Source of the DNA: Actinomycetota bacterium
GTDB taxonomy: Bacteria; Actinomycetota; Acidimicrobiia; Acidimicrobiales; Ilumatobacteraceae
Assembly (NCBI GenBank): GCA_030645495.1
Contig: JAUSLV010000016.1
Location: 96,380-160,379 of the forward strand
Length of the DNA: 64,000 bases
Direction of reading: 5' to 3'
Shown: one piece after another, positions 14,471 to 24,305 of the stretch
Layout: the number at the start of each line of letters is the position of its first letter
Numbering within the stretch: the first letter of the stretch is position 1
Position numbers and translations under genes: made by a program
The notes under the pieces: generated by a model
The model's database searches: none
The model's input: the letters and a program-made list of their open reading frames with translations, nothing else
Told to the model about the DNA's origin: nothing

Positions 14471-15927
14471 TCCGGGATCAGCCACCAGCCCGGGCGGGCC
14501 TTGGCTTTGTAGATGAACAGGGTGTGCAGCAGGCGCTTCAGCCAGTGGCCCGCGAGGCCGATCTCGCCGAACGTGCTCTTCGGGTCGCGACCGGTCTCGG
14601 GGAAGTGCTCACGGTCGGGAACGATCGGCGACATCGTGATCGTCGCCGCCGCGCCCGTGCGCAACCCGGCGCCGATCGAGGCGATACAGGCCGCCCCCAT
14701 CGCCGTCATCGACGCGGTTCGTGCTGGCGCCGTGGGGTTGTTGTGCTTGATGCGGTCGACGACCGTCTGCGCCACCACCTTGCCCTGCGTGCCCGAGGGC
14801 ATGCCGGTGCGTGGCGGTGCCGGCGCGACGGGGGCGCCGCTGGGCGTTTGGTACGGCCGCGAGATGGCGTGTGGCGGGGCGAAGGCGATGCCCACAGCGA
14901 ACACGTTGGGGAACACCGGCGACTCGTACGTGCGCGGCCAGTCCTTCGCCGACCACTCTTCGTATGGCTTGGCCGCGTAGTCCGCATCCACCTTCATGAA
15001 TCCGTTCGCCGCGAACAACTTGTCGGCGATGTCGGTGCCCGCACGGTCGACCGTGGGCAGGGCGACCCCGCGGAACGGCGGCAGCAGCATCGCGAAGTCG
15101 AACGCTTGTTGGGCGACCGTGCCGTCGATCTGTTCGTAGTGCACCACACCCTCGGCCACCTCGGTGACGTGGGCCTGCAGGATCACCCGAATGCCGCGCT
15201 CGGTGAACAGGCTCTGCATCCATTGCTCGCTGGTGACCTGGCCGCTCTTCTGGCTGAACACCATGCCGCCCACACCGAAGTCGCCGAGTTCGTGTTCGTT
15301 GGTGAGGTAGATCACGTCGGCCAGCTCGCGCACGCCCTGCTCGCGCAACACGTGGTCCACGTTGAACACGTACTCGAACGCGGCGCCCTCACAGGTGCAG
15401 GCACCGTGCCCCATCCCGACCACCAGCGTCTGGCGCCGGCCGGCCTTCATCCGCGCGATCACCTCGTCGAGCGCGGCGCTGGCCTGGGTGGCATGCCCAG
15501 AGGTGCACACCGACACCGAATGGCCATCGGGGCCGAGGCCCGGCGTGAGGTCGAAGCGCAGCTTCGGGCCGGTGGCGTTGATCAGGTAGTCGTAGCGCAG
15601 CCGCGCCGGCTGGCCGCGGCGATCGGCGTCGGTGTATTCGATATCGACCGCACCGGTGGCGTCGGTTGCGTCGCCCTCGGGCAGCAGGCCCACGGCCTTC
15701 GCCTGGTGGTACTCGATGCCCAGCCGCTTGTACACGGGCGCCAGCGGGAACGTGACCTGCTTGGCGGTCATCTTGCCCACCCCGACCCAGATGTTGGAGG
15801 GGATCCAGTTCCAGTTGGCGTTCGGCGACACCACGATCACCTCGTGTGCGCGGCCGAGCCGACGCTTCGCATGCATTGCAGCGGTGTGCCCCGCCACTCC
15901 TGCTCCCAGTACCACGATCCGAGCCAT
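14467..15927 (-). CDS. Sulfide:quinone oxidoreductase-like flavoprotein
   Basis: A 486-residue FAD-dependent pyridine nucleotide-disulfide oxidoreductase of the SQR/NDH-2 type. The FAD-binding Rossmann motif is VVLGAGVAG at residues 5-13. Cysteines at 141 and at 177/179 (GMGHGACTCEGAAFEY) lie where SQR enzymes hold redox-active cysteines. A second glycine-rich region and an FAD-closing motif near FAVGIAFAPPHAI follow. SQRs oxidise sulfide and pass electrons to the quinone pool at the membrane. The last ~90 residues extend past the core and end in a basic, aromatic segment (LKRLLHTLFIYKAKARPGWW) suited to membrane attachment. The substrate is inferred from family. Confidence 0.75.
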   Translation of the reverse strand: MARIVVLGAGVAGHTAAMHAKRRLGRAHEVIVVSPNANWNWIPSNIWVGVGKMTAKQVTFPLAPVYKRLGIEYHQAKAVGLLPEGDATDATGAVDIEYTDADRRGQPARLRYDYLINATGPKLRFDLTPGLGPDGHSVSVCTSGHATQASAALDEVIARMKAGRRQTLVVGMGHGACTCEGAAFEYVFNVDHVLREQGVRELADVIYLTNEHELGDFGVGGMVFSQKSGQVTSEQWMQSLFTERGIRVILQAHVTEVAEGVVHYEQIDGTVAQQAFDFAMLLPPFRGVALPTVDRAGTDIADKLFAANGFMKVDADYAAKPYEEWSAKDWPRTYESPVFPNVFAVGIAFAPPHAISRPYQTPSGAPVAPAPPRTGMPSGTQGKVVAQTVVDRIKHNNPTAPARTASMTAMGAACIASIGAGLRTGAAATITMSPIVPDREHFPETGRDPKSTFGEIGLAGHWLKRLLHTLFIYKAKARPGWWLIPE

Positions 15928-16075
15928 GTCGTACCCGTTCCTGTTGCGTCCGGCAGCGCTCGGTAACGGAACATCGGCGCTGCGGATCCTGGCCTCAGGA
16001 TACCACGGGGGGTATCCGCTCGGCGAGTCCGACGCGGCGCTGGCCCGCTGCGTGCAGGCCTACGAAATCACTTGG

Positions 16076-16148
16076 AGCCCAGAGAGGGAATCGAACCCTC
16101 GACCTTTTCATTACGAGTGAAATGCTCTACCGACTGAGCTATCTGGGC
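16076..16148 (-). tRNA. tRNA-Thr (anticodon CGT)
   Basis: A 73-nt cloverleaf on the minus strand: acceptor GCCCAGA/TCTGGGC, D-arm TAGCTCAGTCGGTAGAGCA, anticodon stem TTTCA/TGAAA with loop CTCGTAA (anticodon CGT, reading ACG), T-loop GTTCGATTC. CCA is not encoded. It is about 55 bp downstream of holB on the same strand. Confidence 0.93.
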
Positions 16149-16202
16149 GCAGGCAGCAATGCTAGCGGTCGGCCTGCGGCCCGCCCACCCCGGAATTCGC
16201 TG

Positions 16203-17261
16203 CTAGATCGAGGGCAGTTCCAGCAGCAGCGCCTGCAGCAGCAGGGTTTCGTTGGGGTTGCGCTCGAGCGCTTCGAGTGCCTTGTGGATGCGCTGCACGG
16301 CGGCCACACCGGCCTCGGGGCGGGGCAGGGTGCCGGCCACCAGCGCGTCGCGGTACACGCCGGCCATCACCGACATGCCACTGCGCAACTCGTCGACGCG
16401 GTGGCGGCGCTGCTCGCGCTTGTGGCGGTCTTCCAGCTGCTTGCGGCCGCTGCCGCGCTCGCCGGCCGCGGCGACGCGTGCCTCCAGCGCCTCGGCCTCC
16501 TCGGCCTGGCGGGCTGCCAGTGGTGCCGCGGCAGCCTCGATCAACCCGTTCATCTCGCTGCACAGCGCGATCACCGTGGCACCCGTGCCGTCGAGGCGGC
16601 GGGGCACGCCGGCGAACGCCTGGCGGCGGGCCATCAGCCCGGTGTCGGTGACCAACACCCTGGCGCGGGTGAGGTTGCCCTCCGCCGCTGCAGCAGCCTG
16701 CTCGGCCGCCAGCTGCGGCGCGCCCTCGGCCACCAGCCGCTCGCGGATCACCGACTCGGGGATGGAGGAGAAGTCGATGCGCACGCAGCGTGACGCGATC
16801 GTGACCAGCTCGGGCGGCACCTGATCGGCGAGCACGATGAACACCGCGCTGGGCGGCGGCTCTTCGATCGTCTTCAGCAGGCGGGCCGCGCCCTCGGCCT
16901 CGAGCAGGTGGAACTCGTGCAGCACCATCACCTTGCGCGTGCCCTCCATCGGGGCCATCGATGCGTTGCGGATGATCTCGCTGACCTGCTCCTTGGAGAT
17001 GCGCGCGCCCTGGCGCTCGACCTCACGCACGTCGGGGTGCTCGCCGGCCAGCGCCAGGCGCGACGCACGGGTGTCGGGGTCGTCGTGGCCGGTGAGCAAC
17101 AGCGCGGCGAACGCGCGGGCGGCCTCGTGCTTGGTGCTGCCGGGTGGGCCCACGAACAGATACGCGTGCACCGCGCTGCTGGCGGCGCGGCTGAGCTGCT
17201 CGACCGCGCGGGTTTGGCCCACCACGCCGTCCCACACCGAGCGGGCGTACTCGGCGAACAT
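16203..17261 (-). CDS. holB: DNA polymerase III delta-prime-like clamp-loader subunit
   Basis: A 352-residue AAA+ protein. N-terminal WDGVVGQTRAVEQLSRA and the strand AYLFVGPPGSTKHEAARAF match clamp-loader subunits. The P-loop GPPGSTK lacks the canonical GKT/S, as in delta-prime proteins, which do not hydrolyse ATP. The block RKVMVLHEFHLLEAEGAARL followed by LKTIEEPP is the conserved delta/gamma signature, and SRC (sensor 1 region) is present. The C-terminal third is helical and charged. It overlaps the tmk stop by one base (TGATG), an arrangement common in bacteria where tmk-holB are adjacent. Confidence 0.88.
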   Translation of the reverse strand: MFAEYARSVWDGVVGQTRAVEQLSRAASSAVHAYLFVGPPGSTKHEAARAFAALLLTGHDDPDTRASRLALAGEHPDVREVERQGARISKEQVSEIIRNASMAPMEGTRKVMVLHEFHLLEAEGAARLLKTIEEPPPSAVFIVLADQVPPELVTIASRCVRIDFSSIPESVIRERLVAEGAPQLAAEQAAAAAEGNLTRARVLVTDTGLMARRQAFAGVPRRLDGTGATVIALCSEMNGLIEAAAAPLAARQAEEAEALEARVAAAGERGSGRKQLEDRHKREQRRHRVDELRSGMSVMAGVYRDALVAGTLPRPEAGVAAVQRIHKALEALERNPNETLLLQALLLELPSI

Positions 17262-17869
17262 CAGATGCCCAGCCGATCGCGCACGGCAGTGCGGATGGCC
17301 GCGCCCACGCGTTCAACCGGCAGGCCGGCGTCGATGATCACCCAACGCTCGGGCTCGGCCGCGGCCATCGCGCAGAACCCGTCGCGCACGCGTTGGTGGA
17401 ACGCGTCGCCTTCCTGCTCGAAGCGATCCAGCTGACGGCCGCGCATGCGCCGCTCGAGCACCTCGGGCGCGGCGTCGAGCAGCAGCACCAGGTGTGGCCA
17501 CAGCCCACCCATCGCCCACTCGTTGATCTGGCGCACCTCGGCCAACGGCAGCTCGCGGCCGTAGCCCTGGTAGGCGAGCGTGGAGTACACGCTGCGATCG
17601 CTGACCACGTGGCGGCCAGCGGCCAGCGCGGGGGCCACCACTTCGTGGAGGTGCTGTGCCCGGTCGGCGGCGGCCAGCAGTGCTTCGGCGCGGTGCGAGA
17701 GGTCGGTGACCGCCGTGTCGTGCAAGATCGTGCGGATCCGCTGGCCGACGGCCGTGCCGCCGGTCTCGCGAGTGAGGACGGCCGACAACGCCTCGGCCAG
17801 GCGCGCCGCGTGGGTGCTCTTCCCGCAACCCTCGGCGCCTTCGAGCGTGATGTAGCGACCGGTCGTCAT
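17261..17869 (-). CDS. tmk: Thymidylate kinase
   Basis: A 202-residue dTMP kinase of normal length. The P-loop is EGAEGCGKST (residues 10-19), the DRS motif is SDRSVYSTLAYQGYGR (Asp91-Arg92-Ser93), and a LID-type basic segment (ERRMRGRQLDRFE) follows. It phosphorylates dTMP to dTDP in the cytoplasm for DNA synthesis. ATG 17869 is preferred over upstream in-frame starts because homology begins there (MTTGRYITLEG). It is coupled to holB by a one-base overlap and is divergent from the EamA transporter. Confidence 0.94.
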   Translation of the reverse strand: MTTGRYITLEGAEGCGKSTHAARLAEALSAVLTRETGGTAVGQRIRTILHDTAVTDLSHRAEALLAAADRAQHLHEVVAPALAAGRHVVSDRSVYSTLAYQGYGRELPLAEVRQINEWAMGGLWPHLVLLLDAAPEVLERRMRGRQLDRFEQEGDAFHQRVRDGFCAMAAAEPERWVIIDAGLPVERVGAAIRTAVRDRLGI

Positions 17870-17942
17870 ATCGAAGCCGCACCATATCCAGCCGGGCAGG
17901 CTAGCCTGTGAATGAGAAGTCCATCCCGATATGTGAGACGCT

Positions 17943-18827
17943 ATGTGGATCCTCATCACGCTGGTCGCCGCCGGCTTCCAGACCGCTCGCACCGCGCTGC
18001 AGCACCGCTTGCGCGCGCTGCTGTCGGTCAGCGGGGCGGGGTTCGTGCGCTACGTGTACGGCGCGCCGCTGGCGGGCCTGGCCGTGCTGGCGGCGTGGGT
18101 GTCGGGGGTCGACTGGCCGGGCGTCGCCTGGCGCTTCTGGCCCACCATCGCCGGCGGCGGGCTGGCCCAGATCGTGGGCACGATCTGCCTGATCCGTGCG
18201 TTCGATGCTCGCGACTTCGCGGTGGGCACCGTGTTCGCCAAGACCGAGGTGGTGCAAGTGGCGCTGTTCTCGCTGGTGCTGTTGGGCGAGCCGCTGCGCT
18301 GGGGCGGCTGGCTGGGCGCGGTCGTGTGCATGGCCGGCGTGACGGTGCTGGCCACCAAGGGCCAGCGCCTCACGTGGGCCGCGGTGCGGCAGCCGGCTGC
18401 CCTGTACGGCCTGGCCGCGGGCGGGCTGTTCGGGTTGGCCTCGATCGGCATTCGTGGGGCCACGAAGGCGCTCGCCGGTGGGCCGATCGTGATGCGCGCG
18501 CTCGTGACCCTGGCGGTGATGAACACGATGCAGACGTTCATCCACGGCGGCTACCTGCTGGCCCGCGAACCCGAGCAGATGCGGCTGGGCTTCGTGCACT
18601 GGCGGTCGAGTTCGGTGGTGGGCGTGCTCAGTGTGTGCGGCAGCGCTGGTTGGGCGCTGGCCTTGGCGTTGGAGAACGCGGCCAAGGTGCGCACGCTCGG
18701 CCAAGTGGAACTGCTGTTCACCTTCGCGGTGTCGTGGTGGATCCTCCACGACCGCCACACGAAAGCCGAGTACCTGGCCAGCCTGCTCGTGGCCGCCGGC
18801 GTGTTGACCGTGGTGCTCGCCGGTTGA
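17943..18827 (+). CDS. EamA/DMT-family transporter
   Basis: A 294-residue membrane protein with about ten hydrophobic helices arranged as two repeated halves, as in the drug/metabolite transporter superfamily. The typical ends of half-repeats are visible: VQVALFSLVLLGEPLRWGG in the first and ELLFTFAVSWWILHDRHTKA in the second, each with the conserved Glu/acidic position before the last helix. The substrate cannot be deduced. It is monocistronic, with a strong hairpin right after its stop. Confidence 0.82.
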   Translation: MWILITLVAAGFQTARTALQHRLRALLSVSGAGFVRYVYGAPLAGLAVLAAWVSGVDWPGVAWRFWPTIAGGGLAQIVGTICLIRAFDARDFAVGTVFAKTEVVQVALFSLVLLGEPLRWGGWLGAVVCMAGVTVLATKGQRLTWAAVRQPAALYGLAAGGLFGLASIGIRGATKALAGGPIVMRALVTLAVMNTMQTFIHGGYLLAREPEQMRLGFVHWRSSSVVGVLSVCGSAGWALALALENAAKVRTLGQVELLFTFAVSWWILHDRHTKAEYLASLLVAAGVLTVVLAG

Positions 18828-18840
18828 CTGCTCGGCGGGT

Positions 18841-18866
18841 CCTCTCGCGCCCACGGGCGCGAGAGG
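18841..18866. terminator. Hairpin after EamA gene, before convergent topA
   Basis: CCTCTCGCGCC at 18841-18851 pairs perfectly with GGCGCGAGAGG at 18856-18866 around a 4-nt loop. It begins 13 nt after the transporter stop and lies between convergent genes, so it may act both ways. Confidence 0.65.
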
Positions 18867-18963
18867 TACGCGTGGGCGTGCGTTCCGCGCCCGTGGGTCT
18901 CGGATCGGTCACGAGCGGGCCAGATCGCGCCCGACGGATGGTGGGCAGGGTGGGAGGCCGAGT

Positions 18964-21696
18964 TCAGAGGTCGGTGACGGGCCAGGCGGTGGTGGCCGGG
19001 GCGGCCTTCTTCGCGGCCACCTTCTTTGCCGGCGCACCCTTCTTGGCGGGCGCAGTCTTCTTCGCGGCCGCCTTCTTCGCCGGTGCGGCCTTCTTCGCCG
19101 CAGCCTTCTTGGTGGCAGCTGCACGCTTGCCGGGGGCGCCGCCCTTCTCGATGATCGCCTCGCGGCGCACAGCAAGCAGCTCGTAGGCCCGTTCGGGCTC
19201 CATCGCCTCCAGGCGATCGCCCTTGGAGAGCGAGGCGTTGGTCTCGCCGTCGGTGACGTACACGCCGAACTTGCCGTCCCTGGCCACCACCGCCTTGCCG
19301 CTGATCGGATCGTTGCCGAACTCGCGCAGCGGGCCCTTGGCGGCGAGGTTGGCCCCGCCACCGCGCCGGAACACCTTCGGCTGCGAGAAGATCTCCACGG
19401 CCTCGGCGAGCGAGATCGTGAGCAGCCGCTCCTCGCTGGCGATGTTGCGGTAGTCCTTGCCCTTCTGCACGTATGGGCCGTAACGACCATTGTTGGCGAG
19501 GATCGGCTCGCCATCGGTGGGGTCGGCGCCGATGGTGCGCGGCAGCTGCAGCAGCTCGATGGCCTCGGCAACGGTGACCCGCTCGAACACCATCGTCTTG
19601 AACAGGCTGGCCATCTTCGGCTTCTCGAGGCCGGGCGGCAGGTTGTCGGGCGCACCCCACTGCACGTAGGGGCCGTAGCGGCCGTTCTTGGCGAACACCG
19701 GGTAGCCGTCGAGCTCGCCGATCGGCTCGTCGCTCTTGGGTGCGGCCAGCAGCTTGGTGGCCACCTCCACGGTCAGCTCATCGGGGGTGAGGTCGTCGGG
19801 CACGCTGGCGGTGTCGTCGCCGCGCTTCACGTAGGGGCCGTACTTGCCGGGCTTCACCACGATCTCGCGACCCTCGGCGTCGAGGCCGATCGGGAACGTG
19901 TTGATCTCGGCCGCGTCGATGTGGTCGAGGTTCTCCTCCACCAGCCGCTTCAGGCCGGGCAGGCCCTCGGTCTCGTCGCCGAAGTAGAAGTGCTGCAGCC
20001 AGTCCTGCTTCTGCCGCTCGTTGCGGGCGATCGAGTCGAGGTCTTCCTCGATGCGAGCCGTGAACGCGTAGTCCACCAGGCCCTCGAAGTGCTTCTCCAA
20101 CAGGCCCACCACGGCGAACGCGGTCCAGGTGGGCACCAGCGCCTGACCCTTCTTCCACACGTAGCCGCGGTCTTGCACGGTCTGGATGATCGAGGCCCAC
20201 GTGGAGGGGCGGCCGATGCCCAGCTCTTCCAGGCGCTTCACCAGCGAGGCCTCGGTGTAGCGGGCGGGCGGCACGGTGGCGTGGCCGTTGGGGGTGAGCG
20301 ACTGCACCGGCACCGACTGGCCCTCGGTGAGTGGCGGCAGCAGCGCTTCCTTCTCGTCCTCGGCCTCGGATTCGTCGGTGCTCTCCACGTACACCTGGCG
20401 ATAGCCGGCGAAGGTGATCGTGGTGCCGCTGGCGGCGAACTCACAATCGGTGGTCGCCGCTCCGGCGGCCGGGCCTTCGGCAGCCGTGGCGGCCAGGCGC
20501 ACCGACACCGTGGTGCCGTTGGCGTCGGCCATCTGCGAGGCCAAGGTGCGCTGCCAGATCAAGCGATACAGAGACAGCTCTTGCCCGTTCAGCTCACCGG
20601 CCACCGCTTCGGGTGTGCGCAGGGGAGTGGTGGGGCGGATCGCCTCGTGGGCCTCTTGCGCGTTCTTCACCTTGTTGGCGAACTGGCGCGGCGCGGGCGA
20701 CAGGAACTTCTCGCCGTACCCACGCTTCACCTCGGCGCGGATCGCGCCCAACGCTTCTTCGCTGAGCGAGACAGCGTCGGTACGCATGTAGGTGATGTAG
20801 CCGCGCTCGTACAAGCCCTGCGCGAGGCGCATCACCTGCGCCGCGCCGAGGCGCAGCTTGCGGCCACCCTCCTGCTGCAGCGTGCTGGTCTGGAACGGGG
20901 CCTTCGGGCTGCTGCGGTAGGGCTTCGATTCCACCGAGCGCACGGTGAACTCGGCGCCCGCCAACGTGTCGGCCAGCGCACGGGCGCGGCCCTCGGGCAC
21001 CACCACCACGTTCTTCTTCGGCTGGCCGTCGCTGGTGAAGTCCTTGCCGGTGGCCACTTTGGTGCCGCCGAGGGCGACGAGCGTGGCGGTGAAGGCAGGC
21101 GACGTGCCGGTGAGCAGCTCGATGTCCCAGTAGCCGGCGGTGACGAACGCGATGCGCTCGCGCTCGCGCTCCACGATGAGGCGAACCGACGGGCTCTGCA
21201 CACGACCGGCCGACAGGCCGCGGTTGACGCGGCGCCACAGCACCGGCGACACCTCGTAGCCGTAGAGGCGATCGAGCAAGCGGCGGGTCTCGGCGGCGTC
21301 GACCAGGCCGTAGTCGATGCCGCGCGGGTTGGCCACGGCCTGGTCGATGGCGCTCTTGGTGATCTCGTGGAACACCATTCGCTTCACCGGGATCTTCGGC
21401 TTCAAATACTCCAGCAGATGCCAGCTGATCGCCTCACCCTCGCGGTCTTCGTCCGTCGCGAGGTAGAGCTCGGAGGCGTTCTTCATCGCCGCCCGCAGGT
21501 CTTTCACCACGTCTTTGCCGCGCACGGTCAGCTCGTACGTGGGCTTGAAGCCGTTGTCCACGTCGATCTGCAAACCCTTGCTCGGCAGGTCGGCCACGTG
21601 CCCCACCGAGGCGCGCACGTCGAAGGCATCGCCGAGGAACTTGGAGATGGTTTTCGCTTTGGCAGGCGATTCCACGATGACGAGGGGCTTGGCCAT
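18964..21696 (-). CDS. topA: DNA topoisomerase I
   Basis: A 910-residue type IA topoisomerase. The TOPRIM domain shows VIVESPAKAKT (Glu9) and the acidic triad ATDEDREGE (Asp82, Asp84, Glu86). The active-site tyrosine is Tyr303 in YITYMRTDAVSLS. GLSAGRVQSPSVRLIVERE and RPSTWASIIQTVQDRGYV are further family blocks. The C-terminal region has several repeated GRYGPYV modules (the actinobacterial topoisomerase C-terminal repeats) instead of Cys4 zinc fingers. It closes with a Lys/Ala-rich tail (AAAKKAAPAKKAAAKK), typical of actinobacterial TopA and needed for processivity in relatives. It relaxes negative supercoils and is normally essential. Confidence 0.96.
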   Translation of the reverse strand: MAKPLVIVESPAKAKTISKFLGDAFDVRASVGHVADLPSKGLQIDVDNGFKPTYELTVRGKDVVKDLRAAMKNASELYLATDEDREGEAISWHLLEYLKPKIPVKRMVFHEITKSAIDQAVANPRGIDYGLVDAAETRRLLDRLYGYEVSPVLWRRVNRGLSAGRVQSPSVRLIVERERERIAFVTAGYWDIELLTGTSPAFTATLVALGGTKVATGKDFTSDGQPKKNVVVVPEGRARALADTLAGAEFTVRSVESKPYRSSPKAPFQTSTLQQEGGRKLRLGAAQVMRLAQGLYERGYITYMRTDAVSLSEEALGAIRAEVKRGYGEKFLSPAPRQFANKVKNAQEAHEAIRPTTPLRTPEAVAGELNGQELSLYRLIWQRTLASQMADANGTTVSVRLAATAAEGPAAGAATTDCEFAASGTTITFAGYRQVYVESTDESEAEDEKEALLPPLTEGQSVPVQSLTPNGHATVPPARYTEASLVKRLEELGIGRPSTWASIIQTVQDRGYVWKKGQALVPTWTAFAVVGLLEKHFEGLVDYAFTARIEEDLDSIARNERQKQDWLQHFYFGDETEGLPGLKRLVEENLDHIDAAEINTFPIGLDAEGREIVVKPGKYGPYVKRGDDTASVPDDLTPDELTVEVATKLLAAPKSDEPIGELDGYPVFAKNGRYGPYVQWGAPDNLPPGLEKPKMASLFKTMVFERVTVAEAIELLQLPRTIGADPTDGEPILANNGRYGPYVQKGKDYRNIASEERLLTISLAEAVEIFSQPKVFRRGGGANLAAKGPLREFGNDPISGKAVVARDGKFGVYVTDGETNASLSKGDRLEAMEPERAYELLAVRREAIIEKGGAPGKRAAATKKAAAKKAAPAKKAAAKKTAPAKKGAPAKKVAAKKAAPATTAWPVTDL

Positions 21697-21771
21697 TGGT
21701 GCGTATCGCTAGGTGATGGAACCCCGTCTTGTCAAGGAGGCCCAGTTGTCACCCGTTCTGGAAAGCCCCGG

Positions 21772-24120
21772 TCAGCCGACCGGTTCGGGCTCTTTGGCGA
21801 TCTCGTCGAGGATCCGCTCGGCGGCATCGGCGGGGTGCGCGCCTTCCACGTTCAGGCGCGGCAGCACCCGATCCAGCCACTTGGGGATCCACCAGTTGCG
21901 GGCGCCCAGCAGCTCCATCGTGGCCGGCACCAGCACCATGCGCACGATGGTGGCGTCGACGAGCACAGCGACCGCCATGCCCAGCCCGAACAGCTTCAGC
22001 GAGCGCTCGTCGCCCAGCACGAACGCGCTGAACACGCACACCATGATCAGTGCCGCGGCGGTGATCACGCGGGCGGTGACGGCCAGGCCGTCGGCCACGG
22101 CGGTGCCGTTGTCGCCGGTGCGGTCGAACTCTTCCTTCATGCGCGATAGCAGGAACACCTCGTAGTCCATCGACAGGCCGAACACGATCGCGAACAGCAT
22201 CATCGGCGCCCACGCCTCCACCGGGCCGGCCTTGTCGACGCCGATCAGGCTGAGGCCCCAGCCCCACTGGAAGATGGCCACGATCACGCCGTAGGCGGCG
22301 CCCACGGACAACAGGTTCATGATCACGGCCTTCAGCGGCACCAGCAGGCTGCGGAACACCACCATCAGCAGCAGGAAGCTGAGTACCAGCACAGCGCCGA
22401 TCAGGAGCGGCAGTCTGCCGGCGAGGTAGTCGGAGAAGTCGATACCCGAGGCGGTCCAGCCGCCCACGTTGACCTTGATGCCGGTGGGCGGCAGCACGTC
22501 GTCGCGCAACCGGTTGACCAGCTCGGCGGTGGTGGCGTCCTGAGGCGAACTGGTGGGGTACACCCGCCACATCCACACGTCGGTGCCCTGCACCTGCATG
22601 CCCGGCGTGGCGAACGCGACGTCGTGGTCGGCAGCGAGCGCGGCATCCACGGTGGCGGCGATCTCGGTGGTGGCGGCCGGGTCGGTGCTCACCAGCACCA
22701 GCGGGCCGTTGGTGCCCGGCCCGAAGCCGGCGGCGATCGTGTCGTACGCCTGGCGCACGGTGGTGTCCTTGGGCAGGTTGCCGGTGTCGCTGAAGCCGAG
22801 GCGGATCGAGAACAGCGGCAGCGCCAGCACGATCAACGCGGTTGCGCCGCCGATGAAGAACGGCCACGGGCGGTGCTGGATGAAGCGGCTCCAGCGGAAC
22901 CAGAAGCGCAGCTCGCGCGGCTTCTCGCCTCGGGTGCGGATCGGGGTGCGCAGGCTCTTGCCGAAGGGCAACAGGCTGGCGCCGTTCAGCAGCAGGGCGG
23001 CCAGAATGCCCAGGCCCATCAGCGGCCCCAGCTTGTCGAGGGCGACGCCGACCAGGCCGCAGGCCACGAACAGGGCGACCCCGGTGGCGGCTGCACGCGA
23101 GGTGCTGTGGATGCGGGTGCCGGTGAAGCCCAGCAGCGCCGGCAGCAGCGTGATCGAGGCGATCATCATCACGAACACACCGGTGGCGCCGGCGACCGCC
23201 AAGCCTTGTACGAACGACAGGCCCATGATGAACAGGCCGAGCAGCGAGATGATCACGGTGATGCCGGCGAAGATGACCGCACGGCCCGAGGAATCGACCG
23301 CGGCCACGGTGGCGGTCTCGGGGTCTTCGCCCATCTGCAGGTGCTCGCGGTAGCGGCTGACGATGAACAGGGCGTAGTCGATGCCCACGCCAAGGCCGAT
23401 CATCGCTGCCATCTGCGGGCCGAACTCGGGGATCGAGAACCCGTTGGAGGCGATGGCCACGATCGCCATGCCCACGCCCAGGCCGACCACGGCGGTGCCG
23501 ATCGGCAGACCCATGGCGATGACCGACCCGAACGCCAGCAGCAGGATCACGATCGCGGCGAGGATGCCGAGGATCTCGCTGGCGGGGAATTGCATCTTCT
23601 GGAAGATCTGACCGCCGTAGTCGATGGACAGGCCGGGCACGTTCACCTCGGCGCCGAGCGCTTGGATCTCATCGCCGAGCTTCTTGAACCCGGCCTGGTC
23701 GCGCTTGCTGATCGTCAGTTGGGCGAACGACACATCCTTGCCGGACGAGTTGGTGGGTGACGCCGCAGGGCTGTTCTGCTGCACCCCCTCCGGAGCGTAC
23801 GGGCTGACCACCTTCACCCCGTCGAGCGCGTCGACCTGCACGAACAGGACGGCCATCGCCGCCTTGACGGCAGGGTCGGCGTTGCCCTGCTCGGCGGTGA
23901 ACACGATCTGCGCGGGGAACCCTGCGTCTTCCTTGTTGCCGATGTTGTTGAACGCGTCCTGCACCAGCTTCGACTCGCTGTTCGGCATGTTGAACTCGGT
24001 GTGGTAGTCGGTACCGAGGCCGGACGACACCGCGTTGAGGGCCACCAACACGGGAAGCCAAATGGCGAACACCATGATGAAGCGGTGCCGAAAGCTGAAG
24101 CGCGCGAGACGTGCAAGCAT
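21772..24120 (-). CDS. MMPL/RND-family membrane transporter
   Basis: A 782-residue protein with about 12 membrane helices in two halves, each starting with one helix, a large extracytoplasmic loop, then five helices: the RND/MMPL plan. Characteristic blocks include GLGVGIDYALFIVSRYRE and, in the second half, FGLSMDYEVFLLSRMKEE, the positions of proton-relay Asp-Tyr residues in MmpL proteins. ATG 24120 (MLARLARFSFRHR) is chosen over ATG 24165 because GGAAGG precedes it and homology begins there. MMPL proteins export lipids or other hydrophobic compounds; the substrate is unknown. Confidence 0.86.
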   Translation of the reverse strand: MLARLARFSFRHRFIMVFAIWLPVLVALNAVSSGLGTDYHTEFNMPNSESKLVQDAFNNIGNKEDAGFPAQIVFTAEQGNADPAVKAAMAVLFVQVDALDGVKVVSPYAPEGVQQNSPAASPTNSSGKDVSFAQLTISKRDQAGFKKLGDEIQALGAEVNVPGLSIDYGGQIFQKMQFPASEILGILAAIVILLLAFGSVIAMGLPIGTAVVGLGVGMAIVAIASNGFSIPEFGPQMAAMIGLGVGIDYALFIVSRYREHLQMGEDPETATVAAVDSSGRAVIFAGITVIISLLGLFIMGLSFVQGLAVAGATGVFVMMIASITLLPALLGFTGTRIHSTSRAAATGVALFVACGLVGVALDKLGPLMGLGILAALLLNGASLLPFGKSLRTPIRTRGEKPRELRFWFRWSRFIQHRPWPFFIGGATALIVLALPLFSIRLGFSDTGNLPKDTTVRQAYDTIAAGFGPGTNGPLVLVSTDPAATTEIAATVDAALAADHDVAFATPGMQVQGTDVWMWRVYPTSSPQDATTAELVNRLRDDVLPPTGIKVNVGGWTASGIDFSDYLAGRLPLLIGAVLVLSFLLLMVVFRSLLVPLKAVIMNLLSVGAAYGVIVAIFQWGWGLSLIGVDKAGPVEAWAPMMLFAIVFGLSMDYEVFLLSRMKEEFDRTGDNGTAVADGLAVTARVITAAALIMVCVFSAFVLGDERSLKLFGLGMAVAVLVDATIVRMVLVPATMELLGARNWWIPKWLDRVLPRLNVEGAHPADAAERILDEIAKEPEPVG

Positions 24121-24305
24121 GAGGGGGGTTACCTTCCGCTGGCCTTCGGGGGGTAAGGCCGTCATTTTGGAACGCTACCGTTGGGTCAATCGACGCCCTC
24201 TGTGATATCCGGCTCGGCTGGACCGACGAAGCGCTGGCTCACTGGCGGGCGCTGGGTTGCCCTCCCGCCGGCCGTGTCAGCCGCCTCGATCGCGGCTGGA
24301 GTTCG

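Noticed and set aside
19921..22149. 742-codon open frame antisense to topA and the MMPL gene
   Set aside because: It spans two genes and an intergenic gap, has no domain signature, and the opposite strand is clearly coding.
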